Shown here piece by piece: positions 1 to 7,021 of a stretch of 19,305 nucleotides of DNA. The notes below the pieces were generated by a model. It was not told the DNA's origin, did not search any database, and was given only the letters and a program-made list of their open reading frames with translations. The stretch's first letter is position 1, and the number at the start of each line of letters is the position of its first letter. The stretch is from Lachnoclostridium sp. UBA6558 (GTDB lineage Bacteria; Bacillota; Clostridia; Lachnospirales; Lachnospiraceae): positions 55,945-75,249 of the forward strand of contig DJJW01000005.1 of assembly GCA_002434335.1 (NCBI GenBank), given 5' to 3'. Both the position numbers and the translations under genes were made by a program.

Positions 1-1007
1 AAGCCGTAGTAAACGGAATGAAGCTTGCTGCGGAGGAAATCAACGCAGCCGGAGGTGTTCTCGGACAGCAGTTGGAGCTGGTATCACTGGATGATAAGGG
101 TGATTCCACAGAAGGTGCCAATGCTTTTAATAAGCTGGCTGACGATTCCGGTATCAGTGCCGTGATCGGTTCTGTAACCAGTGGTGTAACTACCGGTCTT
201 GCACCTTTGGCAAATGAAGCCAAGATTGTTTTATTAACACCTACAGCGACTGCTGACACGGTAACAGAAGATGACGATTATGTGTTCAGAGCTTGCTTTA
301 AGGATTCCTACCAGGGAAAAATGGCAGCAAAATTCGCTGCCGAAAAATTAGGAGTTAAAAAAGTAGCGGTACTATATGCTTCCGGTGATGCATATTCCGC
401 AGGTCTTCGTGAAGCCTTCCTTGCAGCAGCAAAAGAATTCGGTCTTGAAGTGGTAGCGGAAGAAAGCTCCTCCTCCGTAGATGATACCGAATATTCCTCT
501 CAGCTGACTAACATCGCGAACAGCGGTGCAGAGTATCTGTTTGCTCCTTACTACTACAGCTCCGTAGGACCTTACATTGTTCCTCAGGCAAGAGCGGCTG
601 GCTTTAGCGGCGTAATCATGGGTGCTGACGGCTTCGACGGAACCATCGGAACCATGGTAGACGATAAGAGCCTGTACAATAACTGCTTCTTTACAAATCA
701 CTACTCACCTGATGATACAGCAGATGCCGTTCAGAGCTTTGTTAAAGCTTACAGCGACAAATTCGGCGCAGAAAGCCTTAATGCACTTGCAGCTCTGGCA
801 TATGATTCCGTATATATGTTAAAACAGTCTATTGAAAAGGCTGGATCAGCAGACAGAACAGCCATTCGTGATGCTATGAGCGGAATGAGCTTCTCCGGCG
901 TTACCGGAAGCTTTACCCTTGATGTTAGCGGAACACCTGAGAAGTCAGTTGCTATTATTGAATTCAAAGACGGTGCAGCTGTATGGAATAGTACACTTGG
1001 CAACTAA
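1..1007 (+). CDS. Branched-chain amino-acid ABC transporter, solute-binding protein (partial, 5' end cut off)
   Basis: This is the C-terminal 334 or so residues of a LivJ/LivK-type periplasmic-binding-protein fold (Peripla_BP_6 family), the extracellular receptor that delivers substrate to the LivHMGF importer. The frame is open from base 3 (residues AVVNG precede the first in-window Met), so the ATG at 18 is internal; the lipoprotein signal and true start lie outside. The stretch MKLAAEEINAAGG and the following GQQLELVSLDDKGDS are the family's typical first helix and strand. GSVTSGVTTGLAPLANE and the later AYDSVYMLKQSIEKAG are also characteristic. The gene ends at TAA 1005-1007 and is followed at once by a terminator and then the permease genes. 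Family assignment is firm. The exact substrate (Leu/Ile/Val versus another amide or amino acid) cannot be read from the sequence. Confidence 0.93.
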   Translation, partial: AVVNGMKLAAEEINAAGGVLGQQLELVSLDDKGDSTEGANAFNKLADDSGISAVIGSVTSGVTTGLAPLANEAKIVLLTPTATADTVTEDDDYVFRACFKDSYQGKMAAKFAAEKLGVKKVAVLYASGDAYSAGLREAFLAAAKEFGLEVVAEESSSSVDDTEYSSQLTNIANSGAEYLFAPYYYSSVGPYIVPQARAAGFSGVIMGADGFDGTIGTMVDDKSLYNNCFFTNHYSPDDTADAVQSFVKAYSDKFGAESLNALAALAYDSVYMLKQSIEKAGSADRTAIRDAMSGMSFSGVTGSFTLDVSGTPEKSVAIIEFKDGAAVWNSTLGN

Positions 1008-1031
1008 TCAGCTGAATAATCAATCACCCTG

Positions 1032-1057
1032 CGGCTTACCGGATGGTAAGCCGTTTT
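1032..1057 (+). terminator. Intrinsic terminator after the binding-protein gene
   Basis: A perfect 9-bp stem (CGGCTTACC / GGTAAGCCG) with a GGAT loop is followed by TTTT and a second T-rich run (GGGCTTTT). It begins 24 bases after the stop codon. The downstream permease genes lack an obvious strong promoter of their own, so partial read-through is the likely arrangement. It would give more binding protein than permease. Confidence 0.85.
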
Positions 1058-1104
1058 GGGCTTTTCGGAGTATAAGTCTTTTGCCTTTCTAAACGTAAAA
1101 ATAA

Positions 1105-1132
1105 TTCTTTTCTTTTTGCGCTTAGAAAAGAA
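1105..1132 (+). other. A/T-rich hairpin in the livH leader
   Basis: TTCTTTTCT (1105-1113) and AGAAAAGAA (1124-1132) form a perfect 9-bp inverted repeat with a 10-base loop. It ends 28 bases before the livH Shine-Dalgarno AAGGAG (1161-1166). It is followed by A residues rather than T, so it is not a + strand terminator. It could be an mRNA stabiliser at a processed 5' end or a chance A/T palindrome. Confidence 0.4.
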
Positions 1133-1175
1133 AAAACTTAATCATAAGTGATTTACTGTAAAGGAGAATACCGTT

Positions 1176-2102
1176 ATGTCAACGGAAGTCGTCATTTTTA
1201 TTCAACAGGTTATAAATGGATTAAAAATAGGCAGCGTGTATGCATTGGTAGCCTTGGGGTATACCATGGTATATGGCATTATCCGGCTGATTAATTTTGC
1301 ACATGGGGATTTTATTATGGTAGGCAGCTATACCATGCTGTATTCCATACCGCTGATGGTAGCACTTGGAATGCCTGCCTGGATGGCTGTCATTCTGGCT
1401 GTGGCAGTCTGCGGTCTGGTGGGGGTTACTGTAGAGAAAGTAGCATATAAACCCGTACGTAAAAAAGGAAATAACATGTCAGCCTTAATTACGGCCATTG
1501 CTATGAGCTTGTTCTTGGAGAACTTTGCGCAAACAATCTTTGGCGCAGCACCAAAGCCTATTGGAACAATTTTTTCAATTCCGGACTTAAAATTTGATAC
1601 CATTAAATTTAACGGAAACACCATACTTACCATTACTCTTGGTATTACGGTCATGATTCTGTTACAGCTCTTCGTACAGAAGACCAAAATGGGGAAAGCC
1701 ATGAGAGCGGTATCAGAGGACGGTCAGGCAGCTATCTTAATGGGCGTTAACAAAAACAGGATCATTACCATAACCTTTGCCATTGGATCAAGTCTTGCGG
1801 CAATTGCCTCCTTAATGTACTGTGCTTCTTATCCCCAGGCAACCCCTACACTGGGAGCCATGCTTGGACTGAAGGCCTTTGTGGCAGCAGTTCTTGGAGG
1901 AATCGGTATCATACCGGGTGCCATGCTTGGCGGTATAGTGGTTGGTCTGGTAGAGAGCCTTACAAAAGCCTATATAGGACAGATAACAGGGGGGGTTATC
2001 ACCTCTGCTTTCTCAGATGCCATTGTATTCGGTATTCTGATTGTAGTACTGCTTGTTAAACCTTCCGGTATTCTCGGAAAAAATTTAGGCGAGAAAGTGT
2101 AG
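1176..2102 (+). CDS. livH: Branched-chain amino-acid ABC transporter permease LivH
   Basis: This 308-residue integral membrane protein forms half of the translocation pore of the importer. The N-terminal block containing SVYALVALGYTMVYGIIRLI and NFAHGDFIMVG is the hallmark of LivH-type permeases (BPD_transp_2 family). Hydrophobic helices alternate with short loops along the whole length. The conserved cytoplasmic coupling region is seen as KTKMGKAMRAVSEDGQAAILMG. Length is normal for the family. The ATG is preceded by AAGGAG with 9-base spacing. The stop TAG (2100-2102) is separated from the livM ATG by only 9 bases, so translation is probably coupled. It works with LivM in the membrane and with the LivG/LivF ATPases. 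Confidence 0.95.
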   Translation: MSTEVVIFIQQVINGLKIGSVYALVALGYTMVYGIIRLINFAHGDFIMVGSYTMLYSIPLMVALGMPAWMAVILAVAVCGLVGVTVEKVAYKPVRKKGNNMSALITAIAMSLFLENFAQTIFGAAPKPIGTIFSIPDLKFDTIKFNGNTILTITLGITVMILLQLFVQKTKMGKAMRAVSEDGQAAILMGVNKNRIITITFAIGSSLAAIASLMYCASYPQATPTLGAMLGLKAFVAAVLGGIGIIPGAMLGGIVVGLVESLTKAYIGQITGGVITSAFSDAIVFGILIVVLLVKPSGILGKNLGEKV

Positions 2103-2111
2103 GTGGAGGGT

Positions 2112-3188
2112 ATGAAAAAAGATCGGATTCGAGCATCTCTAATCAATTTCATAAGCATCTTAATTCTGTTTGGAGTATTAGTGACATTGTGTTCTACGGG
2201 CACATTATCCAATTACATAAAGGGAATTTTGATGGTATGCTGTATTTCTATCATTATGGCCTGCTCTCTTAACATAACAGTGGGTTATCTAGGACAGATA
2301 GCACTTGGCGACTGCGGATTTATGGCAATCGGTGCATATACGGGAGCTTTAATCACCAAAGCCATGGAAGCAAGCAATGTTCTGGTAGGTATTGGTGTTC
2401 CAAATACTTTGCGGTTTCTGATTGCAACGTTAGCCGGTGGTATTATTGCAGCTGTTTTTGGTGTTCTGGTAGGTATTCCGGCGCTACGCCTTCGAGGAGA
2501 TTATCTTGCAATCATCACCCTTGGTTTTGGTGAGATTATCCGTGTTGTTATCCAGAACCTTAAGTTTGCCGGCGGTAAAGGTTTCTCACAGGGGCAGGCA
2601 GGCCAGGCACTGATAGGAATAAACCGTATAGCTGATATTTATGTGGTGTTCTGGATTATGGTAGTATCCGTAGCACTGCTTTATACTTTCATCCGCTCCA
2701 AGTACGGGCGTGCAATAACAGCCATCAGGGATGATGATATAGCCGCCAGTGCTTCCGGTATCAATACAACTTTTTATAAGGTATTGGCATTTACGGTATC
2801 TGCCTTTTTCGCAGGAGTAGCGGGAAGTATATTTGCTCATTACATCGGTTCTTTGAATGCAGCTGCTTTTGGCTGGTTAAAGTCCACAGAATATGTAATC
2901 ATGGTAGTCTTCGGCGGAATGGGTTCTATTACCGGTTCCATTATAGCGGCAATTGTTCTTACTGCATTACCCGAAGCTTTAAGAGAATTTTCTGAGTACC
3001 GTATGCTGGCATATTCCGTAGCCTTGATCCTGGTAATGATTTTTAAACCAACAGGGTTACTTGGTACCTATGAGTTCTCATTGTTTAAGCTTATTAACAA
3101 GGTAACAGGAAGAGGTAAGAGCGCAAAAGAGAAGCCCTTGATTACAGATACTGCAGCGACAAAAGTTGAAGAAAAGGAGGAATCATAA
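2112..3188 (+). CDS. livM: Branched-chain amino-acid ABC transporter permease LivM
   Basis: This second pore subunit has 358 residues from the chosen ATG. Family signatures include LNITVGYLGQIALGDCGFMA near the N-terminus and RLRGDYLAIITLGFGEIIRV in the middle. The coupling-loop region is YGRAITAIRDDDIAASASG. I chose ATG 2112 because AGGTGG (2101-2106) sits 5 bases upstream. A GTG at 2103 would add three residues but has no good ribosome site of its own. About 30 charged residues (rich in K, E and T) follow the last membrane helix, a modest extension beyond the usual end. The stop overlaps the livG start as TAATG, a typical coupled junction. Confidence 0.94.
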   Translation: MKKDRIRASLINFISILILFGVLVTLCSTGTLSNYIKGILMVCCISIIMACSLNITVGYLGQIALGDCGFMAIGAYTGALITKAMEASNVLVGIGVPNTLRFLIATLAGGIIAAVFGVLVGIPALRLRGDYLAIITLGFGEIIRVVIQNLKFAGGKGFSQGQAGQALIGINRIADIYVVFWIMVVSVALLYTFIRSKYGRAITAIRDDDIAASASGINTTFYKVLAFTVSAFFAGVAGSIFAHYIGSLNAAAFGWLKSTEYVIMVVFGGMGSITGSIIAAIVLTALPEALREFSEYRMLAYSVALILVMIFKPTGLLGTYEFSLFKLINKVTGRGKSAKEKPLITDTAATKVEEKEES

Positions 3189-4063
3189 TGGGCACTCCTG
3201 TACTTGAAGCGAAACATCTGGGCATCGCCTTTGGTGGTTTAAAAGCTGTAGATGATTTTAATATCAGCATCAATGAAGGCGAACTGGTAGGCCTTATCGG
3301 ACCCAACGGTGCCGGTAAAACTACTGTATTCAATCTGCTGACCGGGGTATACAAACCCACGGAGGGAGCCTTCTTCCTATGCGGGAAGAAGATGAACGGA
3401 AAGAAGATACATCAGGTGGTTCAGGCAGGAATTGCCCGTACTTTTCAGAATATCAGACTCTTTAAGACCATGACGGTTCTTGATAATGTTAAGGTGGCCT
3501 TTGGCATGAAATTCAAATACCGCCTGGGCAGTGCCTTGTTCCGCTATACCGCTTTCTGGAAAGAGGAAAAGGATATTGAAGAAAAAGCAATAGATCTGCT
3601 TAAAATCTTCGGCCTTGAGGATAAGGCGAATTATATTGCCAGTAATCTTCCTTATGGGCAGCAGAGAAAGCTTGAAATTGCCAGAGCGCTTGCTACAGGT
3701 ATGAAGCTGCTGCTCTTGGATGAACCGGCAGCTGGAATGAATCCGACTGAGACGGCTGAGCTGTTAGCCTGCATCAATGTCATCCGTGAACGATTCGGTA
3801 TAGCAATTTTATTAATTGAACACGATATGAGTTTGGTTATGAAGATTTGTGAAAGAATCGTTGTAATTGATTACGGCATAACCATTGCAGAGGGACTGCC
3901 GGAAGAAATCGCTGCCAATCCCAAGGTTATCATGGCATATCTTGGTGCAGATGACGAAGAAGGTGAGCTTTTAGAAGAAGATGCTACTGGTAAATCAGTT
4001 ACAGAGAAAGACGCAGTAAAAGTGTCAGGGAAAGAGGCAGTAAATGAGCAGGGGAAGGAGTAG
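3188..4063 (+). CDS. livG: Branched-chain amino-acid ABC transporter ATP-binding protein LivG
   Basis: This 291-residue ABC ATPase powers import through LivHM. Visible motifs are Walker A GPNGAGKTT (residues 38-46), Q-loop Gln87 in ARTFQNIRLF, and a LivG-type signature LPYGQQRKLEIARAL (154-168). Walker B LLLLDEP follows with Asp178 and Glu179, and the switch histidine is His212 in IEHDMSL. The insertion between Q-loop and signature is typical of LivG. Start ATG 3188 overlaps the livM stop and has AGGAGG 7 bases upstream. The family normally ends near the AYLG motif at about residue 255. Here a further 35 or so acidic and lysine-rich residues follow (ending EAVNEQGKE), a low-complexity tail of unknown role. 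Confidence 0.95.
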   Translation: MGTPVLEAKHLGIAFGGLKAVDDFNISINEGELVGLIGPNGAGKTTVFNLLTGVYKPTEGAFFLCGKKMNGKKIHQVVQAGIARTFQNIRLFKTMTVLDNVKVAFGMKFKYRLGSALFRYTAFWKEEKDIEEKAIDLLKIFGLEDKANYIASNLPYGQQRKLEIARALATGMKLLLLDEPAAGMNPTETAELLACINVIRERFGIAILLIEHDMSLVMKICERIVVIDYGITIAEGLPEEIAANPKVIMAYLGADDEEGELLEEDATGKSVTEKDAVKVSGKEAVNEQGKE

Positions 4064-4070
4064 GTAAAGG

Positions 4071-4775
4071 ATGTTAAAAGTTGAGAATCTGGATGTATCT
4101 TATGGTGCCATCCATGCCTTGCATAATATCAGCCTGACGGTAAATGACGGAGAGGTGGTATCATTAATCGGAGCAAACGGTGCCGGAAAGACTACCACTC
4201 TTCATGCCATAACCGGTCTTATCGAGAGCTCATCCGGCAGTGTGGAATATGACGGTAAAGACTTACGGAAGACAAGAGCCAGTGACATCATAACTCTTGG
4301 AATGGCACATGTGCCGGAAGGACGCCATGTGTTTACTAGAATGACAGTGCAGGAGAACCTTGAAATGGGAGCCTTCATTCTTAAGGATAACTCCATGGTT
4401 AAGAAGAACATGGATATGGTGTATAATTACTTTCCAAGATTAAAGGAACGGCGCAAGCAGCTTGCCGGCACTCTCTCCGGCGGAGAACAGCAGATGCTCG
4501 CAACCGGCCGTGCCTTAATGAGCAATCCCAGAATTGTACTGATGGATGAGCCGTCTATGGGATTATCCCCCCTTTTAGTAAAGGAAATCTTTAAGATTAT
4601 CCGTACCCTTCACAATAATGGGATAACAGTTCTATTAGTAGAACAGAATGCGAAGATGGCATTGGCAATCTCAGATAGGGCATATGTCCTTGAGACGGGT
4701 TCCATTACCATGAGCGGCAAGGCATCTGATTTATTAAAAGATGAGAATGTGAAGAAAGCATATCTTGGTGCATAG
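4071..4775 (+). CDS. livF: Branched-chain amino-acid ABC transporter ATP-binding protein LivF
   Basis: This 234-residue second ATPase of the importer pairs with LivG. Motifs are Walker A GANGAGKTT (34-42), the LivF landmark VPEGRHVF (81-88), signature LSGGEQQML (135-143), and Walker B VLMDEPSMGL with Asp159 and Glu160. The switch histidine is replaced by Gln192 in LLVEQNA, which is normal for LivF. Length and ending (AYLG) match the family. The ATG lies 7 bases after the livG stop; AAGGAG at 4055-4060, inside the livG end, is the likely ribosome site at 10-base spacing. It is the last gene of the operon, followed by a terminator. Confidence 0.95.
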   Translation: MLKVENLDVSYGAIHALHNISLTVNDGEVVSLIGANGAGKTTTLHAITGLIESSSGSVEYDGKDLRKTRASDIITLGMAHVPEGRHVFTRMTVQENLEMGAFILKDNSMVKKNMDMVYNYFPRLKERRKQLAGTLSGGEQQMLATGRALMSNPRIVLMDEPSMGLSPLLVKEIFKIIRTLHNNGITVLLVEQNAKMALAISDRAYVLETGSITMSGKASDLLKDENVKKAYLGA

Positions 4776-4809
4776 TAGAATTGTCAGTTTATTTAATATG
4801 AAATGGAAG

Positions 4810-4854
4810 AGAGCAGATACTTTATGTCAAAGACCTAAGGTGTCTGCTCTTTTT
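4810..4854 (+). terminator. Intrinsic terminator of the liv operon
   Basis: AGAGCAGATAC (4810-4820) pairs with GTGTCTGCTCT (4840-4850), 11 pairs with one G-T wobble, then TTTT. It starts 35 bases after the livF stop. From here to 5013 I see no gene and no convincing promoter. Confidence 0.85.
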
Positions 4855-5013
4855 AGCAATACTTTCATTGCTGTTAAAGGTTTTACTATACTGAAACGTT
4901 TATATATGGTAATATTTAGTGATAGATGTTAAAAGATAGCAATTTATGAGAGTAAGATTATTCATCACGAATACTACAATAAATTTAAGATACTATGAAA
5001 GGCAGGAGAAGAA

Positions 5014-5859
5014 ATGTTAGAAATACCGGAAAGCACGACCCTTGCAAGGCAGCTGAATGAAACAGTAGAAGGAAAAGTTATAAAGTATGTGGAAGCCAAC
5101 AGATCTCCTCATAAATTTGCCTGGTATTTTGGCGACCCAGGGGAGTACGATGCTTTGCTTGGCGGAAAAAAGCTCGGTTTGGCTATTGCCAGAGGCGGAA
5201 TGATTGAGGTGCAGGCAGAGGATTGCAGACTTTTGTTCGGTGACGGAGTTGCACTGAAGTATTTTGATAATGCGGATAAAGTACCGAATAAAAACCAACT
5301 TTATATTGAATTCACAGATGGGACAGCCCTTATAGCTACGATACAAATGTACGGCGGGCTGTGGGCCTATAAAGAAGGTCAGAATGATAATCCCTATTAT
5401 ATTGGTTCCTGTGAGAAACCATCACCTCTCAGCGACGAATTCACCTATGAGTATTTTAGAGCGCTTTATACGAAAGCTTTGGAGAAAAAGTCCGTAAAAG
5501 CATTCCTTGCTACAGAGCAGAGAATCCCGGGGATAGGAAACGGTGTAATACAGGATTTGCTATATCAGGCAGAAATCCATCCCAAGAGTAAAATGAATAC
5601 GCTTACAGAAGCTGATATAGAGAAGCTCTATCATACAACCAGGAAAGTTTTGACGGAAATGATTGAGGGCGGCGGACGTGATACAGAGAAAGACCTGTTT
5701 GGAAATCCAGGTGGATATATAACTTATATGAGTAAGAACTCTTATGGAGAACCCTGCATAAAGTGCGGGTATCCGATACGAAAGGAGAATTTCCTTGGGG
5801 GTACAGTATACTTTTGCGAACATTGCCAGAAGGACAACCTTATGAAAAAAGCAATATGA
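5014..5859 (+). CDS. Fpg/Nei-family DNA glycosylase, non-canonical active site
   Basis: This 281-residue protein has the formamidopyrimidine-DNA glycosylase / endonuclease VIII architecture. It has an N-terminal catalytic-like domain, a helix-two-turn-helix DNA-binding motif (RIPGIGNGVIQDLLYQAEIHP region, about 170-190, with Asn176 in the GIGN turn) and a C-terminal four-cysteine zinc finger (Cys248, Cys251, Cys268, Cys271). The family excises oxidised bases. It begins MLEIPES instead of MPE(L/G)PE: the N-terminal proline nucleophile is Leu, while the following Glu3 is kept. The zinc-finger arginine before the last cysteine pair appears to be Gly (LGGTVYFC). The beta-hairpin lysine region reads IARGGM. 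The start is well supported by AGGAG 5 bases upstream, so this is not a start-site error. I recall divergent Fpg-like proteins of this style in Clostridia; activity may differ from MutM. Confidence 0.85.
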   Translation: MLEIPESTTLARQLNETVEGKVIKYVEANRSPHKFAWYFGDPGEYDALLGGKKLGLAIARGGMIEVQAEDCRLLFGDGVALKYFDNADKVPNKNQLYIEFTDGTALIATIQMYGGLWAYKEGQNDNPYYIGSCEKPSPLSDEFTYEYFRALYTKALEKKSVKAFLATEQRIPGIGNGVIQDLLYQAEIHPKSKMNTLTEADIEKLYHTTRKVLTEMIEGGGRDTEKDLFGNPGGYITYMSKNSYGEPCIKCGYPIRKENFLGGTVYFCEHCQKDNLMKKAI

Positions 5860-5913
5860 GAAAAAGCAGTATAGCAAAAATATTTAAAAAAGCAGTATGA
5901 TCATAGCTGGATA

Positions 5914-5934
5914 AACTTCAGATTGTCTGAAGTT
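5914..5934 (+). terminator. Weak hairpin downstream of the glycosylase gene
   Basis: AACTTCAG / CTGAAGTT is a perfect 8-bp stem with a 5-base loop (ATTGT), followed by GCTGTTTGG. The T tract is poor, so it may be only a partial terminator or an RNA-end stabiliser. Confidence 0.4.
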
Positions 5935-6032
5935 GCTGTTTGGTCAAGTTGTAATTTATTCAGGGATTGTAGAAATTAGGCTGGAGCTATTCTCAAAAGA
6001 ATAAATTTGCTCGGAGAAGTGGGAATAGAGTA

Positions 6033-6064
6033 AAAGGAGTTGCCATAAATCAGGCAGCTCCTTT
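6033..6064. terminator. Bidirectional terminator between convergent genes
   Basis: AAAGGAGTTGCC (6033-6044) pairs with GGCAGCTCCTTT (6053-6064), 12 pairs with one wobble and an 8-base loop. On the - strand the stem runs into TTTTACTCTATT, and on the + strand into TTTATTAAT. It can therefore end both the glycosylase transcript and the reductase transcript. Confidence 0.75.
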
Positions 6065-6100
6065 ATTAATGGATAGGTTTTGGAATTAATTCCTAAGAAC

Positions 6101-6862
6101 TTAAATTGCCGGCATAACCTTACCGCCGGATACCGGTATATAAGCACCTGTAGTAAAGGCAGCAAGATCAGAAGCCAGAAAGCATACCATATTGGCAATA
6201 TCCTGATCCGTTCCTCTGTGTCCCAGAGGAACAGTCTTATCGTACTCTGGCTGCACCTCCTGGTTCTTATCCCGGTCATTGTCGCTGATTGTCCAGCCGG
6301 GGGCAACTTGATTAATGGTTACATTATATGGACCGACTTCTTTGGCAAGACAGCGAACGACGCCATCCAGTCCACGCTTACCGGCAACATAAGCAGACTG
6401 ATAGGGATCTGCCAAAGCGGCACACTCCGTATTGATAACTACGATTCTGCCGTATTTCTGCTCGATCATATGAGGCACAAAGGCCTTGTTCATATACACG
6501 TTATGCATAACGCAGCTCTCAAACTGCGTGTAATAATCCGATACCTCCTGTTCCAGAACACTTTTCCACTGATATTGGATAACGGCATTGTTAACGATTA
6601 TATCCGGTTTGCCAAATTCTTCATATACTTTATCCCTCATGGCATAAATGCTCTGTTCGTTGGTTATATCAGCCTGAAAAATTCCGGCTTCCCGTCCCAT
6701 ATTTCTGACCTGTGCAGCCAGTTCCTCTGCTTTTACCTGATTGCTATGATAATGAATGGCAACGTCAGCACCGCATTCTGCAAGAGATAATACGATTCTG
6801 CGGCCAAGTTGTCCGGTACCTCCGGTTACAATTGCTTTTTTACCTTCCAAATTAATCTTCAT
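6101..6862 (-). CDS. Short-chain dehydrogenase/reductase (SDR) family oxidoreductase
   Basis: This 253-residue Rossmann-fold NAD(P)-dependent oxidoreductase resembles the FabG class. The nucleotide-binding motif is TGGTGQLG (13-20), followed by the NNA motif at 91-93. The catalytic Tyr158 and Lys162 lie in SAYVAGK, and the C-terminus has GAYIPVSGG. The residue 13 before the Tyr, normally catalytic Ser, is Thr145 in INTECAA. The glycine motif reads GxxGxxG rather than the usual TGxxxGxG. Both are departures from classical SDRs. ATG 6862 was chosen because AAAGGAG sits about 8 bases upstream and because upstream codons run into a GC-rich non-coding islet. The substrate is unknown. It is the third - strand gene of a possible series with the methyltransferase and the LuxR-type regulator. 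Confidence 0.88.
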   Translation of the reverse strand: MKINLEGKKAIVTGGTGQLGRRIVLSLAECGADVAIHYHSNQVKAEELAAQVRNMGREAGIFQADITNEQSIYAMRDKVYEEFGKPDIIVNNAVIQYQWKSVLEQEVSDYYTQFESCVMHNVYMNKAFVPHMIEQKYGRIVVINTECAALADPYQSAYVAGKRGLDGVVRCLAKEVGPYNVTINQVAPGWTISDNDRDKNQEVQPEYDKTVPLGHRGTDQDIANMVCFLASDLAAFTTGAYIPVSGGKVMPAI

Positions 6863-6952
6863 TATGTTTACTCCTTTTCTATAGACTGTTAAGACTGCTT
6901 GTTGGTATGGTATATTAATCATATATCTAATACACCCCATGAGTTTTGCCAT

Positions 6953-7002
6953 GCTCCTCCGAGCGAGGCAGAGCGTGCGGTGCCGGCTGCGTGCCACGGG
7001 TC
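6953..7002. other. GC-rich islet in the intergenic gap
   Basis: About 38 of 50 bases are G or C, against A/T-rich surroundings. It contains a GCTC-CTCC-GAGC mini-hairpin, the palindrome GCCGGC and a direct repeat of GTGCC. It lies between the reductase start and the methyltransferase stop, with no open frame that looks like protein. Origin is unknown. Confidence 0.5.
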
Positions 7003-7021
7003 TTTGGACTGCAATAGTTAT

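Noticed and set aside
6863..6997. 45-residue N-terminal extension of the reductase
   Set aside because: It is Arg/Cys-rich and translated partly from the GC-rich islet. The ATG at 6862 has a strong ribosome site and the normal SDR N-terminus.
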